The position numbers and the translations under genes were made by a program. 64,000 bases of DNA, taken from NCBI RefSeq assembly GCF_001693485.1, contig NZ_MAXC01000011.1:62001-126000 (forward strand), read 5' to 3'. The number at the start of each line of letters is the position of its first letter. The first letter of the stretch is position 1. The notes beneath the pieces were generated by a model, which searched no databases, had not been told where the DNA came from, and worked only from the letters and a program-made list of their open reading frames with translations. The DNA is from Bradyrhizobium sp. LMTR 3. Lineage in GTDB: Bacteria > Pseudomonadota > Alphaproteobacteria > Rhizobiales > Xanthobacteraceae. Positions 10,334-19,591 of this stretch are shown piece after piece.

Positions 10334-11002
10334 ATGACGGCCCTCGCCGCACTGATTCGCCGGGATATCAAAATCGCACTCCGCGTCGGCGGCGGGGCGC
10401 TGATCGGCGTGCTGTTCTTCCTCACCGTCACGGTGCTGATGCCGTTTGCGATCGGGCCCGATCTGCCTCTGTTGGCCCGGCTCGGCCCCGCCATACTCTG
10501 GCTCGGCGCGCTGCTGGCCAGCCTGCTCACGCTCGACCGGCTGTTCACGGCCGATCATGAGGACGGCTCGCTCGACCTGATCGTGATGGGCCAGACACCG
10601 TTGGAACTCGCATGTGCCGCGAAAGCGCTGGCGCATTGGCTCGCGGCCGGTGTGCCTCTGATCGCGGCGACGCCCGTGCTCGGGCTGTTGCTCAACCTCG
10701 ACACCGCGGCGACCTCGGCGGTGGCGCTGACCTTGCTGGTGGGGACGCCGGCGCTGACGTTCACGGGCATGATCGGCGCGGCGCTCGCCGTGACATTGCA
10801 CCGCGGGGGCCTCTTGCTCGCGGTGCTGGTGCTGCCGCTGTCGATCCCGGTACTGATCTTCGGCGTTGCAGCCTCGCAGGCGGCGATTACCGGCCCGCTA
10901 TCGTTTGGAACTCCGTTTTCGATCCTTTGCGCGCTCTCGCTGGTTAGTTTCGTGGTCGGACCGTTTGCCGCTGCGGCCAGCCTGCGGCACGGTCTGGACT
11001 GA
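10334..11002 (+). CDS. ccmB: Heme exporter permease CcmB
   Basis: A 222-residue membrane protein with about six helices, the usual CcmB length. It opens with a short cytoplasmic MTALAALIRRDIKIALR segment. The open frame extends far upstream into the repeat, but the ATG at 10334 is chosen because AGGAGG stands six bases before it and it gives the family length. CcmB forms the membrane part of the CcmAB complex acting on heme-CcmE. The gene follows ccmA after a repeat-filled gap and precedes ccmC by 90 bp. Confidence 0.94.
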   Translation: MTALAALIRRDIKIALRVGGGALIGVLFFLTVTVLMPFAIGPDLPLLARLGPAILWLGALLASLLTLDRLFTADHEDGSLDLIVMGQTPLELACAAKALAHWLAAGVPLIAATPVLGLLLNLDTAATSAVALTLLVGTPALTFTGMIGAALAVTLHRGGLLLAVLVLPLSIPVLIFGVAASQAAITGPLSFGTPFSILCALSLVSFVVGPFAAAASLRHGLD

Positions 11003-11092
11003 ATTTGTTGACACCGATCAACTCTGGCGGAGGGGATGCGAAACAGATCATGCCGCATTGCCTGCCCCGCCGCTGACGACTATCAGGATGCC

Positions 11093-11824
11093 ATGACGCT
11101 GATCGACCTCGCCAATCCCTCGAAATTTCTCGCGCTGACGGCGCGCGTGCTGCCGTGGCTTGCAGGTGCGACCGCGATCCTGCTGCTGGTGGGCCTCTAT
11201 CAGGCGGCGGTGGCCCCCGACGATTACCAGCAGGGCGCCACCGTGAAGATCATGTTCATCCACGTGCCGAACGCGTGGCTTTCGATGTTCGTCTGGGGCG
11301 TCATGAGCATTGCCGCGCTGGGCACGCTGGTATGGCGGCATCCGCTCGCCGACGTCGCGGCCAAGGCCGCCGCGCCGATCGGAGCGGCGTTCACGTTTCT
11401 GGCGCTGGTCACGGGTTCACTGTGGGGGCGGCCGATGTGGGGCACCTATTGGGAGTGGGACGCGCGACTCACATCGGTGCTGATCCTGTTCCTGATGTAT
11501 CTCGGCCTGATGGCGCTATGGCGCGCGGTGGAGGACCCGTCGCGGGCGGCGCGGGCCGCCGCCGTGCTGACGCTGGTCGGCGCGATCAACCTGCCGATCA
11601 TCAAGTTCTCGGTCGACTGGTGGAACACGCTGCATCAACCGGCATCGGTGATGCGGATGGGCGGACCTTCGCTCGACAACGCGTTCCTGATTCCATTGCT
11701 CGTGATGGCGGTCGGTTTCTCGCTGCTGTTCATGACACTGCACCTGGCGGCGATGCGCAACGAGATCCTGCGCCGCCGCGTGCGTAGCTTGCAGATGATG
11801 CAAGCCAGCCAGCAGGCGGCATGA
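11093..11824 (+). CDS. ccmC: Heme lyase/transport protein CcmC
   Basis: A 243-residue, six-helix inner-membrane protein with the tryptophan-rich WWD motif [13 protein letters not shown] (about residues 114-126). This motif handles heme in the HCP family. Conserved histidines appear in IFIHVP-like MFIHVPNAW and in [11 protein letters not shown]. CcmC transfers heme to CcmE. The ATG at 11093 follows AGGA, and a frame opening upstream of it is probably not translated. The next gene, ccmD, starts four bases after its stop. Confidence 0.95.
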   Translation: MTLIDLANPSKFLALTARVLPWLAGATAILLLVGLYQAAVAPDDYQQGATVKIMFIHVPNAWLSMFVWGVMSIAALGTLVWRHPLADVAAKAAAPIGAAFTFLALVTGSLWGRPMWGTYWEWDARLTSVLILFLMYLGLMALWRAVEDPSRAARAAAVLTLVGAINLPIIKFSVDWWNTLHQPASVMRMGGPSLDNAFLIPLLVMAVGFSLLFMTLHLAAMRNEILRRRVRSLQMMQASQQAA

Positions 11825-11828
11825 CGCG

Positions 11829-12005
11829 ATGTCGCTCGGACCCTATGCCTCGTTTATCGTGACCTCCTACGCGCTGGTCGCGGCGATCGTGCTGATCCTG
11901 ATCGGCTGGATCGCGCTCGACTATCGTCATCAGAAGGAGCGCCTGCGCGAACTCGAGGCCAGCGGCGTGGCCCGGCGCTCCGGCCGCCAGGCGACGGAGA
12001 TTTGA
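11829..12005 (+). CDS. ccmD: Heme exporter protein CcmD
   Basis: A 58-residue protein with one N-terminal membrane helix (about residues 9-31) followed by [16 protein letters not shown], a charged cytoplasmic tail. It matches CcmD in size, topology and operon place. CcmD stabilises the CcmABC-CcmE complex and helps release holo-CcmE. The gene starts four bases after ccmC and its TGA overlaps the ATG of ccmG. Confidence 0.88.
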   Translation: MSLGPYASFIVTSYALVAAIVLILIGWIALDYRHQKERLRELEASGVARRSGRQATEI

Positions 12006-12589
12006 TGAGTGCGCCCGCAACATCTGATCGGCCACGCAGCCTGCGCTGGGTCGTGGCGCTGCCGCTGATCGGCTTCCTGGCGGTCGCCGGACTGTTCCTG
12101 CTGCGGCTTTACGCCGGTGACCCCTCCAGGATTCCATCCGCCCTGATCGGCCGGCCGGTGCCGCAAACCACGCTGCCGGCGCTGGAGGGCCTCGTCCATA
12201 ACGGGACGCCCGTGCCCGGCCTCGACCCGGCCGTGTTCAAGGGCAAGGTCTCTGTCGTCAATGTCTGGGCCTCCTGGTGCGTGCCATGCCACGATGAGGC
12301 GCCGCTGTTGACCGCGCTGGCGAGCGACACACGGCTGCAGATCGTCGGCATCAACTACAAGGATTCCCCTGATAACGCCCGCCGCTTCCTCGGCCGCTAC
12401 GGCAATCCGTTCACCGCCGTCGGCGCCGACAGCAACGGCCGGGGCTCGATCGAATGGGGCGTCTATGGCGTGCCCGAAACCTTCGTGGTCGGGCGCGACG
12501 GCACTATCCGCTACAAGCTGGTCGGGCCGGTAACGCCGGCCAATCTCGATAGCGTGCTGAAAGTCGAGATCGAGAAGGCGTTGAAGTGA
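12005..12589 (+). CDS. ccmG: Thiol:disulfide interchange protein CcmG/DsbE
   Basis: A 194-residue membrane-anchored thioredoxin-fold protein. One N-terminal helix (about residues 14-37) is followed by a periplasmic domain with the active site WASWCVPCHDEAP (WCxxC) and a cis-proline region GVPETFVVGRDG. It keeps the CXXCH cysteines of apocytochrome c reduced for heme attachment. The ATG at 12005 overlaps the ccmD stop; a TTG one codon earlier also opens the frame but is less likely. It ends the ccm operon here; ccmE, ccmF and ccmH are not in the window. Confidence 0.95.
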   Translation: MSAPATSDRPRSLRWVVALPLIGFLAVAGLFLLRLYAGDPSRIPSALIGRPVPQTTLPALEGLVHNGTPVPGLDPAVFKGKVSVVNVWASWCVPCHDEAPLLTALASDTRLQIVGINYKDSPDNARRFLGRYGNPFTAVGADSNGRGSIEWGVYGVPETFVVGRDGTIRYKLVGPVTPANLDSVLKVEIEKALK

Positions 12590-12598
12590 CGACGCCGT

Positions 12599-12677
12599 CG
12601 TCATTCCGGGGCGATGCGAAGCATCGAACCCGGAAGTTCGAGATTCCGGGTTCGTGCTGCGCACGCCCCGGAATGAC
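12599..12677. repeat. Palindromic repeat, CGTCATTCCGGGG family, copy 1
   Basis: It runs CGTCATTCCGGGGCGATGCG to CCCCGGAATGAC, with an inner GATGCGAAGCATC hairpin. It belongs to the same class as the copies at 22732, 42532 and 50713. It lies ten bases after ccmG. Confidence 0.88.
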
Positions 12678-12791
12678 AATCCAAATATTCCTCCGCTTTT
12701 ATCCATCGTTCATTTCGCGGCCATGGCGCTGCCATGAATTCGCAGCTAGCTTTGATGCGTTACTTGAACCGTCCTTGGGAGGGACACCCAT

Positions 12792-13151
12792 ATGCGTCAT
12801 TTCACGCTCGCTTCTCTTCTCGCCACCGCGCTCACGCTGGGCATGCTGACGGCAACGCCGTCGATGGCCCAGACCGCACAGCCCGCGCCCAAGTCCGACA
12901 GCAAGATGGCTCCCGCGCCAAAGGCCTCGGAGTCGAAGATGGCGCCGGCGCCGAAGGCCGAGCTGCTGGACATCAATTCCGCGACCGCCGAGCAGCTCGA
13001 TGCGCTGCCGGGCGTCGGGAAGGCCTATTCGGAGAAGATCATCAAGGGCCGTCCGTACAAGGGCAAGGACGAGCTGGTGCAGAAGAGCATCGTCCCGCAG
13101 GCGACCTACGACAAGATCAAGGACAAGATCATCGCCAAGCAGAAGAGCTGA
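12792..13151 (+). CDS. Exported helix-hairpin-helix protein (ComEA-like)
   Basis: A 119-residue protein with a signal peptide ending SMAQ, a Lys/Ala/Pro-rich linker with a repeated KMAPAPKA unit (about residues 30-56), and a C-terminal helix-hairpin-helix domain. That domain reads [19 protein letters not shown], followed by a second hairpin [13 protein letters not shown]. The domain resembles ComEA and binds DNA non-specifically in that family. Many such small exported proteins in Bradyrhizobium have no assigned role. No competence genes are nearby. A GGGAGGGACACCCAT context gives the ribosome site. Confidence 0.85.
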   Translation: MRHFTLASLLATALTLGMLTATPSMAQTAQPAPKSDSKMAPAPKASESKMAPAPKAELLDINSATAEQLDALPGVGKAYSEKIIKGRPYKGKDELVQKSIVPQATYDKIKDKIIAKQKS

Positions 13152-13152
13152 T

Positions 13153-13278
13153 CTCGTGCCCCGGACGCAGCGCAGCGCGACAGCGGTGCGCTGCAGAGCC
13201 GGGGCCTACGCTCGAGCGGGGATATGGTTCCGGCTCTGCGGTGCATCGTAAAGAACGCTGCACCGCGCCCGGGACACG
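13153..13278. repeat. Palindromic repeat, CTCGTGCCCCGGACGCAGCG family
   Basis: Outer arms CGTGCCCCGG and CCCGGGACACG enclose GCGCAGCGC and two copies of a CTGCGGTGCA/TGCGCTGCAGAG-type segment. It fills the gap between the HhH gene and the end of ispZ and may terminate both. Confidence 0.75.
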
Positions 13279-13282
13279 CTAC

Positions 13283-13885
13283 CTAGCCCTTGCTTACATC
13301 CCCGGCTTCTGCCTCGCTGACCTCCAGGGAAGCCGGTTCCAGATGATAGCGCTTGATCAGCGGCATCTGTGTAATGGCAAACAACATCGTCAGCGGCACC
13401 ATGCCGAAGACCTTGAAGGCAACCCAGAAGTCGGTGCTTTGCGTGCGCCAGATGATCTCGTTCAGCACCGCCATCGCGAAGAACCATAACGCCCAGCGCG
13501 CGGTCAGGATGCGCCAGCCGTGCGGGGTGAGATTGAACATCTGGTCGAACATGATCGCGATGAAGGAGCGGCCGAACAGCAAGCCGCCACCGAGAATGGC
13601 GGCGAACAGCGTGTAGACGATCGTCGGCTTCATCTTGATGAAGGTCTCGTCATGCAGGATCAGCGTCAGCGCGCCGAACACGACGACGACGACCGCAGTG
13701 ACGATCGCCATCATGGGCACATGCCGCGTCACCATGTAAGACGCGATCATCGCAGCCACCACCGCCACCATGAATACGCCGGTGGCGACGAACAGGTTGG
13801 ACTTGGCATTGGCGACGAAGAAGATGAGCAAGGGACCGAGTTCGGTCGCAAGCTTGAACAGCGGATGCGGTACTTTCTTGTCCAT
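13283..13885 (-). CDS. ispZ: Intracellular septation protein A (YciB/IspZ)
   Basis: A 200-residue membrane protein with about five helices, full length for the YciB/IspZ family. Landmarks are an N-terminal [36 protein letters not shown], and WAFF-type [14 protein letters not shown]. The family affects cell-envelope synthesis and division; the exact biochemical role is unsettled. Its ATG overlaps the ftsY stop by one base (TAATG), so it is coupled to ftsY, a common alphaproteobacterial arrangement. Confidence 0.93.
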   Translation of the reverse strand: MDKKVPHPLFKLATELGPLLIFFVANAKSNLFVATGVFMVAVVAAMIASYMVTRHVPMMAIVTAVVVVVFGALTLILHDETFIKMKPTIVYTLFAAILGGGLLFGRSFIAIMFDQMFNLTPHGWRILTARWALWFFAMAVLNEIIWRTQSTDFWVAFKVFGMVPLTMLFAITQMPLIKRYHLEPASLEVSEAEAGDVSKG

Positions 13886-14829
13886 TACTCGATTCCTGCA
13901 ATCGCGTTCGCAAAGTCCCGCGCCGTGAACGGCGCGAGATCGTCGACGCCTTCACCGACGCCGATGAAGTGCACCGGCAGTTTGAATTTCTCCGCGAGCG
14001 CCACCAGAATGCCGCCGCGCGCGGTGCCGTCCAGTTTCGTCATCACAAGCCCGGTGACGCCAGCGGTACGATGAAACGCCTCGACCTGCGACAGCGCATT
14101 TTGTCCCACCGTCGCATCGAGCACGAGCAGCACCGCATGCGGCGCCGACGCGTCGACCTTCTTGATGACGCGAACGACCTTTTCCAGCTCGTTCATCAGT
14201 TCGGCCTTGTTCTGCAGCCGCCCCGCCGTATCGACCAGCAGCACATCGAGCTTTTGTTCCTTCGCCGCGCTCAGTGCGTTGAACGCGAGGCTTGCCGAAT
14301 CTGAACCCTGCGCGCCCGCAACGACCGGCGATTTGGTGCGCTCGCCCCACACCTTGAGCTGTTCGATCGCGGCGGCACGAAACGTATCGCCCGCCGCCAG
14401 CATCACCTTGCGGCCCTCGGTGCTCAGTTTCGCAGCAAGCTTGCCGATGGTCGTGGTCTTGCCGGAGCCGTTGACGCCGACCACAAGGATGACAAACGGC
14501 CTTTGCGCCGCGTCGATCTCCAGCGGCTTCGCCACCGGCGCCAGCACCTTCTCGACCTCGGTCGCGACGACCGTCTTTACTTCGTCGGCTGAAATCGCCT
14601 TGTCATAGCGGCCGGCGCCGACGGCATCCGCGATCCGCACCGCGACCGCGGTGCCGAGATCGGCGCGCAGCAGCACATCCTCGATATCGTCGAGCATGGC
14701 GCGGTCGAGCTTGCGCTTGGTGACGAGGTCGGCGACGGCCGTACCGAGCGAACTCGAAGTCCGCTTCAGGCCGCTCGAAAGCCGCCGCCACCAGCTCAGT
14801 TTGGGGGTTCCAGGAGTGGTATCGCTCAT
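13885..14829 (-). CDS. ftsY: Signal recognition particle receptor FtsY
   Basis: A 314-residue SRP GTPase that docks the Ffh-ribosome complex to the membrane. The NG domain is complete: [15 protein letters not shown] (G1), [29 protein letters not shown] (G3), [10 protein letters not shown] (G4) and [13 protein letters not shown] (G5). The acidic A domain of the E. coli protein is missing, as is normal for short alphaproteobacterial forms. It forms an operon with ispZ and faces away from the pseudouridine synthase with 28 bp between the starts. Its partner ffh lies 6 kb away. Confidence 0.97.
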   Translation of the reverse strand: MSDTTPGTPKLSWWRRLSSGLKRTSSSLGTAVADLVTKRKLDRAMLDDIEDVLLRADLGTAVAVRIADAVGAGRYDKAISADEVKTVVATEVEKVLAPVAKPLEIDAAQRPFVILVVGVNGSGKTTTIGKLAAKLSTEGRKVMLAAGDTFRAAAIEQLKVWGERTKSPVVAGAQGSDSASLAFNALSAAKEQKLDVLLVDTAGRLQNKAELMNELEKVVRVIKKVDASAPHAVLLVLDATVGQNALSQVEAFHRTAGVTGLVMTKLDGTARGGILVALAEKFKLPVHFIGVGEGVDDLAPFTARDFANAIAGIE

Positions 14830-14857
14830 GTCGGGGACGTGTTAGCGGTTTCGCGCC

Positions 14858-15643
14858 ATGAGCGGAAGTCACAACAAACCTATCGATGTTCCCGGGCCAT
14901 CTCTTGATGTGCCCGGGCTGTCTTTTGAAGTGCCCAGGGGCTCCTTTGACGTCGCAGGCCTAACGGCGGAAGAAATCCAGGCCCGCGTGCTCCATCGCGA
15001 CGGATTGATGCTCGTCATCGACAAGCCGGCCGGACTGCCGGTGCATCGCGGCCCCAAGGGCGGCGCCAATCTGGAAGCTTCCTTCGATGCCTTGCGATTC
15101 GGCCTGCCGCGCCCGCCGGTGTTGGCCCACCGGCTCGACAAGGACACCTCAGGCTGTCTCGTGTTGGGACGCCACCGCAAGGCCACCGCCTCGCTCGGCC
15201 TCTTGTTCAAGCACGGCAAGGTCGGAAAGACCTATTGGGCCGTGGTCGAAGGCGGCCCTGCCGAAGATAAAGGCACCATCGACATGCCGCTCGGACGGCT
15301 GAACGCCGAGCGCGGCTGGTGGCAGAAGCCGGATCCGGAGGGCCAGAAAGCCATCACCACCTGGAAAGTGCTCGGCCGCGGCGACGGCCTCACCTGGCTG
15401 GCGCTGGAACCGGTGACTGGCCGAACGCATCAACTGCGCGTGCACACCTCAGCGATGGGCTGGCCGATCGTCGGCGACAATATCTACGGTAACGGCCCAA
15501 GGTTCGGCGAGCCGATCCTGCACCTGCATTCCCGTGAGATCGTAGTTCCGATTTCGAAGAACAAGGAGCCGGTGCGGGTGGTGGCGCCGGCGCCGGAGCA
15601 TATGCGCGAGCGGCTCAGGAAGTGCGGGTGGAACGGAGAGTAG
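14858..15643 (+). CDS. RluA-family RNA pseudouridine synthase
   Basis: A 261-residue enzyme of the RluA group that isomerises uridine in rRNA or tRNA. The catalytic aspartate is in HRLDKDTSGCLVLGR (about residues 88-102). Other marks are VIDKPAGLPVHRG and PVTGRTHQLRVHTSAMG. The target site cannot be inferred. The N-terminus (residues about 10-37) is an odd run of four heptapeptides of the type DVPGPSL, not part of the family fold. No S4 domain is present. The start is 28 bp from divergent ftsY, and the ribosome site is poor. Confidence 0.9.
   Translation: MSGSHNKPIDVPGPSLDVPGLSFEVPRGSFDVAGLTAEEIQARVLHRDGLMLVIDKPAGLPVHRGPKGGANLEASFDALRFGLPRPPVLAHRLDKDTSGCLVLGRHRKATASLGLLFKHGKVGKTYWAVVEGGPAEDKGTIDMPLGRLNAERGWWQKPDPEGQKAITTWKVLGRGDGLTWLALEPVTGRTHQLRVHTSAMGWPIVGDNIYGNGPRFGEPILHLHSREIVVPISKNKEPVRVVAPAPEHMRERLRKCGWNGE
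14885..14968 (+). repeat. Four 21-bp tandem repeats inside the pseudouridine synthase gene
   Basis: Four successive 21-base units encode DVPGPSL, DVPGLSF, EVPRGSF and DVAGLTA. Each begins GA(T/A/C)GT. The units diverge progressively toward the last. They encode an N-terminal extension of the synthase. Confidence 0.8.
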
Positions 15644-15678
15644 CGGTTCGTAGCCAAGCACGCGCCCCAACTACCGCT

Positions 15679-15780
15679 GTCATCATCCGCGAAAGCGGAT
15701 GATCCAGTATCCCAGAGAGGTCCGTGATGAACTGGGAAGCCGCGGCGCACTGGGTCGCCCGGTCAAGCCGGGCGATGACA
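15679..15780. repeat. Palindromic repeat, GTCATCATCCGCG/CGGGCGATGAC type
   Basis: Paired segments include TCATCCGC-GAAA-GCGGATGA and GCCCGGTCAAGCCGGGC, with TCCAGTATCCCAG related to the element at 21001. It separates the convergent pseudouridine synthase and mtaB genes. Confidence 0.78.
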
Positions 15781-15794
15781 ACAGAATTGGCGGC

Positions 15795-17060
15795 TCACAC
15801 CGATAGCCGCGCACCATCGTGGCCCTTGACCGTCAGCGCCAGCACCGCGCCCGGCTCTTCGCCTGATATCGCAACCGGCAGGAAATGCTCGGTACGGCCC
15901 TGCGTCGCGCTCTCGATCAGCACCTGACGCGTTGAACCGAATTCTGCCGCCAACCGCCTTTGCAGCGCCGCCTCGCCCGCCACCCGCAACCGCTTCGCCC
16001 GCGCCTTGATAACCTCACCCGCCACCTGCGGCATTCGTGCGGCCGGCGTGCCGGGCCGCTTCGAATACGGAAACACGTGCAGGAAGGTGAGATCGCATTC
16101 CTCGACCAGGTCCTGCGAGCGCGTGAACATTTCTTCCGTCTCGGTCGGAAAACCCGCGATGATATCGGCGCCGAGCGTAATGTCCGGGCGCAATCGCCGC
16201 ACCTGCGCGCAGAAGTCGATTGCATCCTGCCGCGAATGCCGCCGCTTCATCCGCTTCAAAATGAGGTCGTCGCCGGATTGCAGCGACAGGTGCAGATGCG
16301 GCATCAGCCGCTCATCCGCGGCAATGACGTCAAGCAGATCGCGGTCGGCCTCGATGGAATCGATCGACGAAATCCGCAGGCGCTTCAACTCCAGCACGTG
16401 GCGCAGAATCTGTTTTGTCAGTTGCCCGAGCTTCGGCGTACCCGGCAGATCGGCGCCGTAGCTCGTCAGATCGACACCGGTCAGCACGATCTCGGCATGG
16501 CCGCGCTCGGCGAGCGCCCGCACCTGATCCACCACCGCCCCCATCGGCACCGAGCGCGAATTGCCGCGGCCATAGGGGATGATGCAGAAGGTGCAGCGAT
16601 GGTCGCAGCCGTTCTGCACCTGCACAAAGACGCGCGGCAGGCCGGCCTTGAACCCGTCAAGCAGATGCGGCGCCATCTCCTTGACCGCCATGATGTCGGC
16701 GACCGCAATCTTTTCGCTTGTCCCGACGCCAAAGCCCAAATGGAACGCCGCGCGCGCATCGCGCCAGGCTTCGCCCCGCATCTTGTCGTCATTGCCGACG
16801 ACGCGATCGACCTCGGCCATTTCGGCAAACATTTCTGCTTGGGTCTGCGCCGCGCAGCCGGTGACGACGATGCGCACATCCGGCCGTTCGCGCTTCAGCC
16901 GGCGGATCGATTGCCGCACCTGCGCCACCGCCTCATTGGTGACCGCGCAGCTATTGATGACGACGGTATCGGAGAGCCCGGCGCGCTCCGCCTCGCGGGC
17001 GATCACCTCGGATTCGAAGGCGTTGAGGCGGCAGCCGAACGTGAGGACGTCGACGCTCAT
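15795..17060 (-). CDS. mtaB: tRNA (N6-threonylcarbamoyladenosine(37)-C2)-methylthiotransferase MtaB
   Basis: A 421-residue radical-SAM methylthiotransferase that makes ms2t6A37 in ANN-decoding tRNAs. The N-terminal UPF0004 cluster cysteines are in TFGCRLNAFESE, INSCAVT and VVTGCAAQ. The radical-SAM motif is CDHRCTFCIIPYGRG (CxxxCxxC, about residue 150). A TRAM-like C-terminal region ends the protein. It follows dapF by five bases on the same strand, a conserved alphaproteobacterial pair. Confidence 0.95.
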   Translation of the reverse strand: MSVDVLTFGCRLNAFESEVIAREAERAGLSDTVVINSCAVTNEAVAQVRQSIRRLKRERPDVRIVVTGCAAQTQAEMFAEMAEVDRVVGNDDKMRGEAWRDARAAFHLGFGVGTSEKIAVADIMAVKEMAPHLLDGFKAGLPRVFVQVQNGCDHRCTFCIIPYGRGNSRSVPMGAVVDQVRALAERGHAEIVLTGVDLTSYGADLPGTPKLGQLTKQILRHVLELKRLRISSIDSIEADRDLLDVIAADERLMPHLHLSLQSGDDLILKRMKRRHSRQDAIDFCAQVRRLRPDITLGADIIAGFPTETEEMFTRSQDLVEECDLTFLHVFPYSKRPGTPAARMPQVAGEVIKARAKRLRVAGEAALQRRLAAEFGSTRQVLIESATQGRTEHFLPVAISGEEPGAVLALTVKGHDGARLSV

Positions 17061-17065
17061 GGCGC

Positions 17066-17950
17066 TCAGGCGACGTCGGCGAACAGCGCGGGATCGAAGC
17101 GGCCTTCATACTCGAAATCGGCCGTGCCGGTCATCAGCACGTGGTCGTCATGCTCGCGCCATTCGATCGCAAGCTTGCCGCCGGGCAGCGTGATCTCGAC
17201 CGAGCGATTGGCGCGCTTCAGCCGGGCGGCGGCGACCGCGGTCGCGCAAGCGGCCGAGCCGCAGGCCTTGGTCAAGCCGACGCCACGCTCCCAGGTGCGG
17301 ATCGTGATGTGATCGCGATCGACGACATGGGCGAGCGTGATGTTGGCGCGCTCGGGAAAGATCGGGTGATTTTCCAATAGCGGCCCGAAGCGCTCGAGAT
17401 CATAGGCGTTGACGTCCTCGACCCAGAAGATCGCATGAGGATTGCCCATCGAGACCACCGACGGCGAATGCAGCACCGGCGCATCGATCGGCCCGACCTG
17501 CAGCTCGATATAGCGGGTGTCGCGAAACTCTTCGGCCAGCGGAATATCCTGCCAGCCGAACTTCGGCGTCCCCATGTCGACGGTGTAGAGATCGGGCGCC
17601 GGGCCCTGCCAGCAATTCAACAGCCCGGCGCGGGTCTCGAAGGTCACGGCGGTCTGGCCGGTCCTCTCGAACAGCCGGCGCACCACGCAACGCATGCCGT
17701 TACCGCAGGCGCCGGCCTCCGAGCCGTCATTGTTGTAGATGCGGATGAAGGCCTCGGTACCCGCGAGCCGCGGCGGCTGCAATACCATCAACTGGTCATA
17801 GGGCACGCCCGCGGGCGAAGCCGCGGCGCGGGCGTCTTCCGGCGTCACGGCGGCCTTCGAACCAGCCTTGGAATCGCGCAGGTCGACCACGACGATTTCG
17901 TTGCCGATGCCGTTCATTTTGGCAAATGCGTGGTTGGCCAGCGCGCTCAT
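17066..17950 (-). CDS. dapF: Diaminopimelate epimerase
   Basis: A 294-residue cofactor-free epimerase converting LL- to meso-diaminopimelate for lysine and peptidoglycan. The two catalytic cysteines are in [17 protein letters not shown] and [14 protein letters not shown]. The N-terminus [17 protein letters not shown] is also characteristic. The ATG at 17950 is preferred over a TTG four codons upstream. It is the first gene of the dapF-mtaB pair, and functionally linked to asd at 34 kb in the same pathway. Confidence 0.97.
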   Translation of the reverse strand: MSALANHAFAKMNGIGNEIVVVDLRDSKAGSKAAVTPEDARAAASPAGVPYDQLMVLQPPRLAGTEAFIRIYNNDGSEAGACGNGMRCVVRRLFERTGQTAVTFETRAGLLNCWQGPAPDLYTVDMGTPKFGWQDIPLAEEFRDTRYIELQVGPIDAPVLHSPSVVSMGNPHAIFWVEDVNAYDLERFGPLLENHPIFPERANITLAHVVDRDHITIRTWERGVGLTKACGSAACATAVAAARLKRANRSVEITLPGGKLAIEWREHDDHVLMTGTADFEYEGRFDPALFADVA

Positions 17951-18139
17951 GGAATTTCCCAATTTATGCCTGCCTTATATGGCGAATGATGGCCAATTGC
18001 CTAGTGCGCTGGGGCAGCAGGCCTATGACGCATCTGTCATGGGACGAAAACGGACCTTGCGTGTTAGGAATAGCGCCCATCCTGGCGGGCGCGGACGGGA
18101 CATGCCGCCGTCAGGTGGGGTGGATGGAGAATACCTGAA

Positions 18140-18850
18140 ATGAACCGTATCAGCACTTTCCGTGCGGCCGTGGCCGCGCTCGCCATGGTTGCGCTTGGCG
18201 GGGTCGCACTGGCGCAATCGCCGGCGCCCTCAGCCCCTCCGGTCACAAGCCCGGCGGCGACGCCAAGCCCTGCACCATCGGCCGTGCCGGTTCCGCCGCC
18301 GGCCGAAACCAAGTCCCCGGCGGATGTCCCGACCGCTGAGAAACCCCCGACGCCCGTACCCCCGCCGCCGGCCGCAAGCGTCCAGAACGCCGACCCCTTC
18401 GGCGAGGAGTTCACGCTGGAGCCCAAGAAAGTCCTGGTGATGAAAGGCACCGCCAACTGGGATGCGGCGTTCGACACCCTGATCGATTCGTTCAAGGCGC
18501 TGACCGCGTTGCTCGACAAGCAGAGCATCAAGGCCACGGGCAATTCGATGATCGTCTACACCTCGACCGACGATACCGGTTTTACGTATCTGGCGCAGAT
18601 TCCAGTCGATCAGGATGTCAAGAACCTGACCAAGGACATCAGCATGGGCAAGTCGCCCGAGGGCAAGGCGCTGAAGTTCGTCCATCGCGGCTCCTACGAC
18701 AACATGGACAACACCTATGAGGCGATCACCAACCACCTGGACGACAAGAAGCTGGAAGCCAAAGACACCTTCATCGAGGAATACATCACCGATCCCCTGA
18801 AGACGGCAGAGGACAAGCTGGTGATCAACGTCTATGTGCCGCTGAGGTGA
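18140..18850 (+). CDS. Exported GyrI-like (AraC effector-binding-like) domain protein
   Basis: A 236-residue protein with a signal peptide ending ALAQ (residue about 26), a Pro/Ala-rich linker to about residue 80, and a C-terminal domain that resembles the GyrI-like small-molecule-binding fold. Supporting segments are a SMIVYTSTDDTGFTYLAQIP strand pair, the GKALKFVHRGSYDNMDNTYEAI region and a final LVINVYVPLR. The first of these is like the 'GPP-xxY' strand of the family. The ligand is unknown. GGAGAA precedes the ATG. The stop overlaps the ribosome site of the next gene, so the two are cotranscribed. Confidence 0.75.
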   Translation: MNRISTFRAAVAALAMVALGGVALAQSPAPSAPPVTSPAATPSPAPSAVPVPPPAETKSPADVPTAEKPPTPVPPPPAASVQNADPFGEEFTLEPKKVLVMKGTANWDAAFDTLIDSFKALTALLDKQSIKATGNSMIVYTSTDDTGFTYLAQIPVDQDVKNLTKDISMGKSPEGKALKFVHRGSYDNMDNTYEAITNHLDDKKLEAKDTFIEEYITDPLKTAEDKLVINVYVPLR

Positions 18851-18855
18851 TCGGG

Positions 18856-19554
18856 ATGAAGCACCCGCTTGCCCTTGCCGTCGTTGCCGCGACGTGGCTC
18901 GCCGCGCCGGCATTGGCGCAGACGGTACCGCCGCCCGCGATCTCCGTGACCGGCGAGGCGAACGTATCGGTGGCGCCCGACCAGGCCCAGATCGACGGCG
19001 GCGTGACGTCGGAAGCCAAGACCGCGCGCGAGGCGTCGGACGCCAACAACGCGGCGATGGGCAAGGTGCTGCTGGCGCTGAAGGGCGCCGGCATCGAAGA
19101 GAAGGACTACCAGACTTCGCGGCTGTCGCTGCAGCCGCAATCTGCGCCAAATCGCGCCGGCCCCTCGCCCATCGTCGGCTATCGCGCCAGCAACCGCGTC
19201 ACGGTCAAGATCCGCGACGTGGCCAAGGTTGCGAACGTGATCGACGTGCTGGTCGGCGCCGGCGCCAATGACATCGGCGGCATCCACTTCAGCGTGACGC
19301 AGGCCTCCAAATATCTCGACGAGGCCCGCGAGAAGGCGGTCGCGGACGCCCGCCGCAAGGCCGAGATTTACGCCAAGACCGCCGGCGTGACGCTCGGCGA
19401 ACCCATCAGCATCACCGAGGAAGGCGCACCCACGCCGCTCTTCCGCGGCAAGATGGCAGCCCCGATGGCCGCCAGCGCACCGGTGGCGCAAGGCGAGGAG
19501 ACGCTCTCGGTGACGGTGCTCGTGTCCTGGGCGATCAAGCCGAAGGAACAGTAG
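18856..19554 (+). CDS. SIMPL domain-containing protein (DUF541)
   Basis: A 232-residue exported protein: signal peptide ending PALAQ, then a SIMPL/DUF541 domain. Landmarks are PPAISVTGEANVSVAPDQAQI at the start, VGYRASNRVTVKIRDVAKVANVIDVLVGAGAN in the middle and EETLSVTVLVSWAIKP at the end. Members are periplasmic or outer-membrane associated, with links to oxidative-stress defence (BP26, YggE). I chose the ATG at 18856 over the GTG at 18847 because GAGGTGAT stands just before it, overlapping the previous gene's stop. Confidence 0.9.
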   Translation: MKHPLALAVVAATWLAAPALAQTVPPPAISVTGEANVSVAPDQAQIDGGVTSEAKTAREASDANNAAMGKVLLALKGAGIEEKDYQTSRLSLQPQSAPNRAGPSPIVGYRASNRVTVKIRDVAKVANVIDVLVGAGANDIGGIHFSVTQASKYLDEAREKAVADARRKAEIYAKTAGVTLGEPISITEEGAPTPLFRGKMAAPMAASAPVAQGEETLSVTVLVSWAIKPKEQ

Positions 19555-19557
19555 TTT

Positions 19558-19588
19558 CCGTCGTCCCTGCGGTTCGGAGGGACGACGG
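19558..19588. terminator. Bidirectional hairpin between convergent genes
   Basis: CCGTCGTCCCT pairs perfectly with AGGGACGACGG (11 bp) around a nine-base loop. It lies four bases from each of two facing stop codons. It is a minimal form of the CGTCGTCCCTGCG repeat family seen elsewhere. Confidence 0.65.
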
Positions 19589-19591
19589 GGG

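Noticed and set aside
15960..17312. 450-codon frame antisense to mtaB and dapF
   Set aside because: It spans two well-supported genes and has shadow-type composition.
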